The notes beneath the pieces were generated by a model. The model was given only the letters and a program-made list of their open reading frames with translations. It searched no databases and was not told the DNA's origin. Positions 1-8,590 of a stretch of 9,432 bases of DNA are shown here, piece after piece (the stretch's first letter is position 1; every line of letters begins with the position of its first letter). The position numbers were made by a program, and so were the translations under genes. The DNA lies in contig DOVP01000191.1 in NCBI GenBank assembly GCA_003520025.1, positions 1 to 9,432 of the forward strand, read 5' to 3'. This DNA comes from Phycisphaerales bacterium (GTDB lineage Bacteria > Planctomycetota > Phycisphaerae > Phycisphaerales > SM1A02).

Positions 1-23
1 ACTGCACCACATGCCATCGGTGA
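1..23 (+). CDS. actA: ActA, multihaem cytochrome c subunit of ACIII (C-terminal end only)
   Basis: Only the last six codons and the stop are present, read in the frame starting at base 3. They give Cys-Thr-Thr-Cys-His-Arg followed by TGA (21-23). Cys-x-x-Cys-His is the covalent haem c attachment motif. The gene that normally precedes actB in ACIII clusters is actA, which encodes a pentahaem periplasmic cytochrome c, so this is most simply the last haem site of ActA lying one residue from its C-terminus. The frame overlaps the actB start by 13 bases, in line with the tight packing of the operon. The motif and stop are seen directly; the gene identity is inferred from motif plus position. A chance CxxCH in so short a tail is unlikely but possible. 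Confidence 0.62.
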
Positions 24-3000
24 ATGGAAACGGTCCCGACGGGCGTCGATACTGGCGCAGCCTCGACGAGGTTGCTGACACGCCCGAGTTCCGCGACTTC
101 ATGTTCAAGGAGTTTCCCTCCGGTGCCGATGCGCTTCTGGATGGCCCGGACCGCCGCGGCTTCCTCAAGGTCATGGGTGCCTCGATGGCCCTCGCTGGTG
201 CCGGGCTGACCGGCTGTCGCCGCTGGCCCCGCGAGGTGATCGCGCCGTACGCGAGCCGTCCCGAGGGGATGATTCCCGGCGTCTCTGAGCAGTTTGCGAC
301 CATCGTCGAGCACGAAGGTGTCGCAACCGGCATTCTGGCGACGTGTTATGACGGTCGTCCGACGAAACTCGAAGGGAACCCCAGTCACCCCGGAAGTCTC
401 GGCGCGATGACTGGCTGGCAGCAGGCGACCGTGCTCGATCTCTACGACCCCGATCGCACCCGGCAGGTGCATTTGCGTCCCGGCACCGCGGCCAAGGCGG
501 CGAGAAAGACCTGGGGCGAATTCGATGCATGGTGGAAAAGCCAAAGTGAGGCCCTTGAGAAGAAGCAGGGCGCAGGACTGCGATTCCTGAGCGAATCTTC
601 CGGTTCTCCGAGCGTGCAGCGGATGCAGCGGGCAATCCGGAAGCGATTCCCGAAGGCGCAGTGGATCACGTGGGATGCCACCGGCAACTCGGCGGAGCGT
701 GCTGGTCTTGAAACGGCACTCGGCGGCCCATTGCGACCTGTCCATGATCTTTCCAAGGCCGATGTAGTGCTGTCGCTCGACTGCGACTTCCTCGGTGACC
801 ATCCGGACATGCTCTCGATGGCTCGGGGCTGGGCCGCTCGACGGAACCCCGATGACGGTCCGATGAACCGTGTGTATATCGCCGAACCGGGCGTAAGCGT
901 GACCGGCGCCAGCGCCGATGACCGGTACGCCATGCCCGCGAGTCATGTCACGGCCTTGGCGATCGAGATCGCCGCTGCCATCACCGGCAATGGCACACCC
1001 AGTACCGAGATGGGCCGCACCATCGCTGCCGATCTCAAAGCCCACCGCGGCCACTCTCTGGTAATGGCCGGACGCTCGCAGCCTGCCGCCGTACACGCCG
1101 CGTGCGCTGCGATCAACGAGGCGCTTGGGAATACCGGCAACACCGTGCGATACGCCCGTGTGGCGGAGCCGGAGATGAAGACCGCTTCGATCGCGACGCT
1201 CGTCTCCGACATGAAGGCCGGCTCGGTCGACACACTCATCACTCTGGGCGGTAACCCGGCGTGGAATACCCCGGCCGATCTCGACTTCTTGCAGGCCACC
1301 GCCAAGGTCGCCAACACAATTCACTTCGGCACGCAGGACGATGAGACGTCCGCAGCCTGTCGGTGGCACCTCATCGCGGCGCACCCGCTGGAGGCGTGGG
1401 GTGACGGCCGGGCGTGGAATGGAACGATCTCGATCCAGCAGCCGATGATTCGTCCACTCTGGAATGGCCGAAGCACCATCGAGTTGCTCGCGTTGCTGGC
1501 TGGCGAAGAGACGATCGACGGATTCGAGATTGTGCGGCGGACCTGGGAGGAAACGACCGGCGCTGCCGCGACGCCTGCTGGCGAGGAGCCGCCATTTGAT
1601 TCCAATTGGCGGAAGGCGCTGCATGATGGTGTGGTCGAACCTCCGCCGGTCCTGGAGTCGCCTCGCGTAGATATCGCAGCGGTCAACACCGTACTGGCCG
1701 CAGCCGCGAAGCAATCGAGCGACGATCTGGCCAGCGGTGGTATCGAAGTGAACTTCATGCCAGGCGTACTGCTCGGTGGACGGATGGGGAACAACGGATG
1801 GATGCAGGAACTGCCCGATCCGATCACCAAACTCGCGTGGGACAACGCCGTCATGATCAGCGAGAAGACCGCCGGTGAGTTGGGTGTTGCATCGGGCAAT
1901 ATCGTCACTGTCGAGGTTGGAAAGGCCAGTGTGAAGGGCGCCGTACTGGTACAGCCCGGCCAGAGCGATGGAGCGGTTTCGATCGCCCTTGGCTACGGTC
2001 GCGACTGGCCTGGCCGCGTCGCCAGCGGCGCTGGCTTCAATGCCTATCCCATTCGCACCTTGGACCGGCTCTGGACCAATCCAACCGGTCGAGTCAAGAA
2101 ATCTGGCGGCACCGAACAACTCATCACCACCCAAGACCACTACGCCATCGACACCGTCGGTGGTATCGGAACGCAGCAACGCCTTCCTGTGCTCTTCCGC
2201 GAGGCATCCGCCGATTCGTTCAAATCCCATCCGAATTTCGCGAGGGACCGCGACCACACCATCAGCAGCCTTTCACTCTGGGATGAAACGCAGTTTGAAG
2301 GCGCAAACTACCGCTGGGGGATGACGACGGATCTGTCCAAGTGCACCGGATGCAGCGCGTGTGTTACGGCCTGTCAAGCCGAAAACAACATTCCGATCGT
2401 GGGCAAGGACCAAGTTCGGATGGGCCGCGAGATGCACTGGCTGCGAATCGATCGTTACTACCGGTTCCGCAAGGACCGCGACGGGTACGACACCAGCCAA
2501 CCAGCCAGTATCGCGATGCAGCCGATGACCTGCCAGCACTGCGAGAATGCGCCATGTGAGCAGGTCTGCCCGGTCGCCGCGACGGTGCATACGACCGATG
2601 GCCTTAATTCGATGGTGTACAACCGCTGCGTCGGCACGCGGTACTGCGCGAACAACTGCCCCTACAAGGTGCGGCGATTCAACTTCTTCGATTACTTCCG
2701 ACGCGACCCGCTGCGAGAGACCGGCATGCTGCAGGTGCAACCGGACTACTACACCAAGAAGCAGAGTGGTGGTGATCCGCTTCGGCAGATGCAGTTCAAC
2801 CCGGACGTCACCGTGCGGATGCGCGGCGTGATGGAGAAGTGCACCTTCTGTACGCAGCGTATCGAGTCCGCCAAGATCTCCGCTCGTAATGCTTGGGTGA
2901 AGATGCCGGAAGCGGCCAAAGCCAAGGCCAAACGCGTGGTCATTCCGGATGGGACGATCACGCCCGCCTGCGCTCAGACCTGTCCGACCGGCGCGTTGGT

Positions 3001-3231
3001 CTTCGGTGACCTGATGGACGAAACCTCACGCGTCGCCAAGTTGCAGGCCGAGCACCGGTCCTACGACTTGCTCGGCGAACTCAACATCAAACCCCGCAAC
3101 CGTTTCCTCGCCAGGATCACCAACCCGGTCGGCGGCGAGCGGTTCCCCGATGACTTCAAGGCCCACGGCGGCGATCACGGCCATGACCACGAGCACAACA
3201 CAGGCGAGGCCCATCAAGAGGTGCACGACGG

Positions 3232-3235
<4 letters not shown>
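11..3235 (+). CDS. actB: ActB, Fe-S / molybdopterin-enzyme-like subunit of Alternative Complex III
   Basis: Large extracytoplasmic subunit of quinol:electron-acceptor oxidoreductase ACIII, 1074 aa, the normal fused form. The N-terminal part (to about residue 720) resembles the catalytic subunit of molybdopterin oxidoreductases, but no N-terminal four-Cys cluster or obvious Mo-ligand motif is visible, as expected for ActB, which binds no molybdenum. The C-terminal part (about 760-1040) is a PsrB/NrfC-like ferredoxin module with four cluster sites: C778/C781/C784/C788; C841/C844/C849/C853; C873/T876/C879/C883; and C944/C947/C987/C991. Thr876 replaces a Cys, fitting the three [4Fe-4S] plus one [3Fe-4S] set of the family. 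A Tat-type motif RRGFLK (48-53) is followed by a hydrophobic stretch and a lipobox LTGC ending at C69, so export as a folded, possibly lipidated protein is likely. The ATG at 11 is chosen because the family-typical YWRSLDE element begins at residue 14. The C-terminus is His-rich. Confidence 0.97.
3216..3223 (+). promoter_or_regulatory. Ribosome binding site of actC
   Basis: AAGAGGTG lies eight bases before the actC ATG and inside the 3' end of actB. It supports the ATGA-overlapping start and independent ribosome loading in addition to re-initiation. Confidence 0.7.
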
Positions 3236-4652
<1,417 letters not shown>

Positions 4653-4656
<4 letters not shown>

Positions 4657-5276
4657 GCGTCATCGCACCCGAAGCCATCACGGACCCCGACGTGAGCACC
4701 GAAACCACGAGCGGCACCGGCCTCTGGGGGCTCGCCGCGCAGTTCGACTCGCCAGCAGCCATCTTCGAGGCTGCCAAGAAGGTTCGCGCTGCTGGATACG
4801 AGTGGTTCGATTGTCTGGTGCCCTTCCCGGTACACGGACTCGACAAGGCGATGGGCGTGAAACACACGATCCTTCCTGTGCTCGTTTTCTTTGCCGGGCT
4901 GACTGGATTGTGCTTGGCGATCTTTTTGCAGGTCTTCACCAACTCAGTCGAGATCAACATCTGGGCCTTGGTGCCGGTTGTCGGGTACGAGTTCGAGGTC
5001 TCTGGCAAGCCTCTGATCAGCACGCCAGCCTTCGTTCCCGTTGCGTTTGAGTTGACCGTGTTGTTCTCGTCTCTGGCGGCGGTGTTCTTGATGTTGCTGC
5101 TGAACAAGTTGCCATGCCTCTACCACCCCGTGCTCAAGTCGCCCAAGATGAAACGAATCACCGATGACCGTTTCGTGCTCGTGATCGAGGCGAAGGATCC
5201 GAAATTCACGCGATCGACTACCGAGCAGTTCCTGCAATCGCTCGATCCCGAACGCATCGTCGAGTTGGAGGACTGA
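4653..5276 (+). CDS. actD: ActD, DUF3341-family subunit of ACIII
   Basis: ACIII subunit ActD, 207 aa, DUF3341 family. A soluble N-terminal domain (about 25-68) carries the family pattern [20 protein letters not shown] followed by [12 protein letters not shown]. Two transmembrane helices follow (about 72-94 and 127-150), and the C-terminal tail (about 152-207) is charged. In known ACIII structures ActD sits on the cytoplasmic face against ActC and ActF and has no redox cofactor; none is visible here. An in-frame open stretch extends upstream to 4470 inside actC, but the ATG at 4653 is the right start: it overlaps the actC stop as ATGA, has GGGGAGG seven bases upstream, and gives a family-length protein. 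The first 22 residues are Thr/Ser/Glu-rich and probably disordered. Confidence 0.95.
5267..5272 (+). promoter_or_regulatory. Ribosome binding site of actE
   Basis: GGAGGA, embedded in the last codons of actD and eight bases before the ATG at 5281. It is a near-consensus sequence at good spacing, matching the high output expected for a redox subunit. Confidence 0.8.
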
Positions 5277-5280
5277 TCCG

Positions 5281-6018
5281 ATGAGTACTCCAAAAAGCGA
5301 CAAGCACGTCAAGGGCATGTTCTGGGATCTTCCACACGGCTTCATCTACAGCGGCATTCTGCTGCTGTGCTTGCTGCTGGTTCCACCGGTACTCATTCTT
5401 CGGGCCCGTTTGGTGCCGAGCGACAAGCCCCGCATCCACATCATCCAGAACATGGACAACCAGCCCAAGTTCCTCGCGCAGCATCAGAGCCTGATGTTCG
5501 AGGATGGCCGGGCCATGCGACCACGGGTCGCCGGCACGGTCGCGCAGGGCGAGATGGTGTCGGATACGCACTACTGGCTCGGATTGGTGGATGGCGCGTA
5601 TGCCACGGCTTTCCCGAACCAAGTCGCTGTTGATGACGCCCTGCTCGACCGTGGTCGCGAGCGATACGACATCTACTGCCTGCCCTGTCACGGCGTCACC
5701 GGTGCTGGTGACGGCCGCGTGCATACGCGGGCCATGGTCCTGCTGAACAGCGGAGTCAACGGCACCGTCTGGGTGCAGCCGAGGAACCTGCATCAGCCGG
5801 ACATGCAGAACCAACCACCCGGCAGGCTCTTCCACACGATCAGCAAGGGCTTCGGCAGCATGGCTGGCTATGCGGCGCAGATTCCCGTTGCGGATCGCTG
5901 GGCGATCACGGCGTGGATCTACGCTCTGCAGGTCGGGCGCAACGCGCCAGCTGATGCAGTTGCCGGTTCTGAATCGCTTCCGGTGAAAACACGAAGCCTC
6001 GATGGGGGTGCATCGTGA
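5281..6018 (+). CDS. actE: ActE, membrane-anchored mono-haem cytochrome c subunit of ACIII
   Basis: Mono-haem cytochrome c of 245 aa, the ACIII subunit thought to relay electrons towards the terminal oxidase. The haem site is C133-L-P-C136-H137-G, and M194 in GFGSMAGYA is the likely sixth ligand. The family's characteristic segment before the cytochrome fold is present: QPKFLAQ, then the FEDGRAMRP motif and VAGTVAQGE. The N-terminus has a cytoplasmic-like stretch with several Lys and then a hydrophobic helix (21-40) ending in RAR, which looks like an uncleaved signal anchor. C30 sits in the middle of this helix followed by more hydrophobic residues, so it is a poor lipobox. It starts four bases after the actD stop with GGAGGA eight bases upstream. 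The last 30 or so residues are low-complexity. Confidence 0.95.
   Translation: MSTPKSDKHVKGMFWDLPHGFIYSGILLLCLLLVPPVLILRARLVPSDKPRIHIIQNMDNQPKFLAQHQSLMFEDGRAMRPRVAGTVAQGEMVSDTHYWLGLVDGAYATAFPNQVAVDDALLDRGRERYDIYCLPCHGVTGAGDGRVHTRAMVLLNSGVNGTVWVQPRNLHQPDMQNQPPGRLFHTISKGFGSMAGYAAQIPVADRWAITAWIYALQVGRNAPADAVAGSESLPVKTRSLDGGAS
6004..6010 (+). promoter_or_regulatory. Ribosome binding site of actF, favouring ATG over GTG
   Basis: GGGGGTG near the 3' end of actE. Spacing is seven bases to ATG 6018 but only four to GTG 6015, so the ATG start is more likely. Confidence 0.6.
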
Positions 6019-7298
6019 TGGCGCTCGACACCAGCAAGGATGGACTGCGTTTGGGAGGCTTCGGTTCCACCGTGGCGGGTGTGGCCGGCATCATCGGTCT
6101 TGGCGGCATTGCCGCGACCATCGGGCTCGACGGCATCGCCGGCTCGGCGATGTTCTGGAAGTCATATTTGCTTGCCTTCATGGTCGCGGTTGCGGTCTGC
6201 CTCGGGGCGCTCTTCTTCGTCATGTTGCAGCACGCCACCAAGGCCGGCTGGTCGGTAACGGTTCGGCGTCCCGCCGAAGCGATCGCGTCGAACCTGCAGT
6301 GGCTGTGGATTCTGTTCATTCCGATTCTCGTGCTGGTCTGGACCGGCAAGGGAGCGGTGCTCTTTGAGTGGTGTGATGTGTCGTACATGCACTCGGACCA
6401 TCTGCTCGAGGGCAAGATGAGTTATCTCAATACGACCTTCTGGTCGATTCGCGCCATCGTGTATCTCGCGGTGTGGGCGCTCCTGACCCGCTTCTATCGC
6501 AGCCAGAGCGTGGCGCAGGATCATGACGGTGACGTGCGGCATACCCTGCGGATGCAGTGGTGGGCACCAATCGGCCTCATCCTGTACGCATTGACGCAGA
6601 CGTTCGCATCGATTGACTGGATCATGGCGATTCAGCCCAAGTGGTTCTCGACCATGTTCGGTGTGTACTGGTTCACTGTGAGTTGCACTGGTTTCTTTGC
6701 AGCCATCATCATTCTGGTTGTCGTGCTGCGAGCCACCGGACACGGAACACAGGCGTTTACGCGAGAGCATGTCCATGATCTGGGCAAACTGCTCTTCGCC
6801 TTCGGAGTCATCTTCTGGGCCTACATCGGCTACAGCCAGTACATGCTCATCTGGTACGCCAACATCCCGATCGAGACCGAGTGGTTCGCCCCGCGGCAAC
6901 TCGGCGCTTGGACCTGGGTGTCGTGGCTGCTCATTGTCGGACATTTCGCCCTGCCATTCTTGCTGCTGCTCTCCCGGTGGCCAAAGCGGTGGGGCGGCAT
7001 CCTGTCGATCATCGCACTCTGGATGCTCGCGATGTTTATCGTGGATGTGTACTGGCTGGTCATGCCGGTCATACCCGAGGTGGCATTGGCGACCGCGACC
7101 AGTTGGGACCAGTTGCAGAGTGGGGTCGCTGACGGATCCATCGATATCGGCTGGAACCCGTCGATCCTGAATCTCACTGCAGTCGTCGGCTCGCTTGGGT
7201 TGATCGTTTGTGGCACCTTCTTCTCCCTCGGCCGAGCCAGTCTCGCACCGACCAACGACCCGCGCCTCCCCGAGGCCGCGGCATTCGAGTTGTTCTGA
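6018..7298 (+). CDS. actF: ActF, second NrfD/PsrC-like membrane subunit of ACIII
   Basis: Integral membrane subunit of 426 aa, paralogous to ActC, with about ten hydrophobic helices and no cofactor-binding Cys/His motif. In studied ACIII it packs against ActC and is proposed to take part in proton translocation rather than quinol oxidation. Recognisable family elements are SIDW with D200, then FSTMFGVYWF, then GKLLFAF followed by FWAYIGYSQY and IWYANIP (about 256-282). Two starts compete: GTG at 6015 (GTGA overlap with the actE stop, one extra residue) and ATG at 6018 (TGATG overlap). ATG at 6018 is preferred because GGGGGTG (6004-6010) is then seven bases away. The segment between the last two helices (about 355-378) is a hydrophilic periplasmic loop. 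The C-terminus is short and soluble. Confidence 0.95.
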   Translation: MALDTSKDGLRLGGFGSTVAGVAGIIGLGGIAATIGLDGIAGSAMFWKSYLLAFMVAVAVCLGALFFVMLQHATKAGWSVTVRRPAEAIASNLQWLWILFIPILVLVWTGKGAVLFEWCDVSYMHSDHLLEGKMSYLNTTFWSIRAIVYLAVWALLTRFYRSQSVAQDHDGDVRHTLRMQWWAPIGLILYALTQTFASIDWIMAIQPKWFSTMFGVYWFTVSCTGFFAAIIILVVVLRATGHGTQAFTREHVHDLGKLLFAFGVIFWAYIGYSQYMLIWYANIPIETEWFAPRQLGAWTWVSWLLIVGHFALPFLLLLSRWPKRWGGILSIIALWMLAMFIVDVYWLVMPVIPEVALATATSWDQLQSGVADGSIDIGWNPSILNLTAVVGSLGLIVCGTFFSLGRASLAPTNDPRLPEAAAFELF

Positions 7299-7654
7299 TG
7301 AGTAACGAACCACACACACACGTATCGGGTGAAGCCGAGGATCCCACCAGCGGGCCGACATGGGTGGTTGGATTGGCTGGCGCCATTCTGACTGTCGTAG
7401 TCGTACTGGGGGTCACCGCGATCTACTACGCGGCTGAGCGGGCGGAGACGGAGCACAAAGTGATGTCAGTTCGCTCACAAGAGGCCGAACTTCGGCGAGA
7501 GGCCGACCGCGCGGCGCTCATGAATGAGGCTTACTGGGAGCAGTGGACCGATGCCGACGGCGTACTCGCCGGCGAGCGGACGCTGGTCGTTCCCATGGAC
7601 ACGGCCCGTGATATCGTCAAGAAGCGGTGGGGCGGATCGGGGGATGGTCACTGA
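7298..7654 (+). CDS. Small single-helix membrane protein of the ACIII/oxidase operon, unknown function
   Basis: A 118-aa protein that I cannot name with certainty. It has a polar N-terminus with two His (H6, H8), one transmembrane helix (about 22-45), a charged heptad-like helix (about 46-76) rich in Glu/Arg/Ala, then a short globular-looking end with YWEQWTDADG (79-88) and LVVPMDTARDIVKK (96-109). Its ATG overlaps the actF stop (TGATG), so it is translationally coupled and a genuine gene. From memory, small proteins in the same place in other ACIII/oxidase operons share this layout: N-terminal helix, linker, then an aromatic/Trp-Asp element and a hydrophobic-Pro-hydrophobic-Asp-x-Ala helix. 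By topology most of it would lie outside the cytoplasm. It may be an extra ACIII subunit (an ActG-like role) or an assembly factor. No haem or metal motif is present. Confidence 0.8.
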   Translation: MSNEPHTHVSGEAEDPTSGPTWVVGLAGAILTVVVVLGVTAIYYAAERAETEHKVMSVRSQEAELRREADRAALMNEAYWEQWTDADGVLAGERTLVVPMDTARDIVKKRWGGSGDGH

Positions 7655-7663
7655 CCGGTACGG

Positions 7664-8590
7664 ATGAGCCTGATGAACCGTCCAATTCGTATCCTCGCCG
7701 CCGGACTGGCAATCTGCTGGGCTTCCGGCTCGGCGGCTGCGCAGATTCTCGCCGATGAGTTGCCTGAGGAACTCGACGGAGTGGGCATCGTGCAGCGACT
7801 CGACGCGCCGGTTCCACTCGATCTGATGTTCGTTGATCACACCGGCAAGGACGTCGTGCTGCGGGATCTGATCGTGGGTGAGCGACCGATCGTCCTGACG
7901 CTGAACTACTACAACTGCCCAATGCTGTGCTCGCTCACCCTCAATGGCATGGTGGATGGGCTGCGGGAAGTGGATTTGAATCTTGGTGTCGACTATGACA
8001 TCGTGACGGTCAGCATCAATCCCAAGGAAGGCCCCGAACTGGCCGCGCAGAACCGCAAGGGATACCTCGCAGCCCTTGGGCAGGATGCGCCGGATACCGC
8101 TTGGCCTTTCCTGACCGGCACACAGGACAACATCGAAACGCTCGCGAGGGGCATTGGCTTCGGCTATCGCTTCGATGAGCGCAGCGGCGACTACGCCCAC
8201 ACGGCGAGTATCACCTTCGTGACCCCAGACGGCCGGATTTCCAAGTACATGAATGATGTGGTGTTCCCACCTCGTGATTTGCGGCTGGCGATGGTCGACG
8301 CATCCCAGGGGCGAGTCGGCGGCCTGATCGACACACTGCTGCTCTTCAATTGCTTCCAGTGGGATCCGGAGGCCGGCAGTTATGTGCCAAGCGCCTGGAA
8401 GATCATGCGGCTCGGCGGGCTCATCACAGTGGTGCTCATCGTCGCGGGCGTGCTGATTCTGCTTCGAATGGGACGACGAGACTCACATGGGGGGACTGGA
8501 ACAGACCAGACCCATGCCGCTGGAACAACGCGGACGAATACAGCCGGCCCCACCGGACCGGCGCTTCAGACTGGTGGACTGCAGGCATGA
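7664..8590 (+). CDS. sco: SCO1/SenC/PrrC-family copper chaperone for oxidase CuA assembly
   Basis: SCO-family thioredoxin-fold protein of 308 aa. SCO proteins bind copper and deliver it, or reduce the cysteines, for the CuA centre of cytochrome oxidase subunit II; coxB follows directly. The copper site is complete: C85-P-M-L-C89 (CxxxC) and H179 in the DYAHTAS segment. A cleavable signal peptide is likely, with a probable AAA/Q junction near residue 26. A C-terminal membrane helix (about 250-267) ends in RMGRR and is followed by a 36-residue Thr/Gly-rich tail, which would be cytoplasmic. The C-terminal helix is common in SCO proteins encoded beside ACIII/caa3 operons. The start is uncertain between ATG 7664 and ATG 7673 (MNRPIRI), with weak Shine-Dalgarno sequence for either; the second gives a more conventional signal peptide. 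It lies nine bases after the upstream stop. Confidence 0.94.
   Translation: MSLMNRPIRILAAGLAICWASGSAAAQILADELPEELDGVGIVQRLDAPVPLDLMFVDHTGKDVVLRDLIVGERPIVLTLNYYNCPMLCSLTLNGMVDGLREVDLNLGVDYDIVTVSINPKEGPELAAQNRKGYLAALGQDAPDTAWPFLTGTQDNIETLARGIGFGYRFDERSGDYAHTASITFVTPDGRISKYMNDVVFPPRDLRLAMVDASQGRVGGLIDTLLLFNCFQWDPEAGSYVPSAWKIMRLGGLITVVLIVAGVLILLRMGRRDSHGGTGTDQTHAAGTTRTNTAGPTGPALQTGGLQA
8573..8577 (+). promoter_or_regulatory. Ribosome binding site of coxB
   Basis: GGTGG, nine bases before the ATG at 8587 and inside the low-complexity tail of sco. It is of moderate strength; the overlapping ATGA junction suggests coupling to sco translation. Confidence 0.5.

Noticed and set aside
11..2200. Possible functional molybdenum enzyme (formate dehydrogenase or nitrate reductase type)
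   Set aside because: The N-terminal half of ActB resembles that family, but no N-terminal four-Cys motif or Cys/Sec/Ser Mo ligand is visible, and the act gene context identifies it as the cofactor-free ActB domain.
6162..7361. Long open frame (399 codons) on the minus strand opposite actF
   Set aside because: It is an antisense shadow of actF. The protein is rich in Arg, His, Asp and Gln with no domain, signal or plausible fold, and actF is clearly a real membrane protein.
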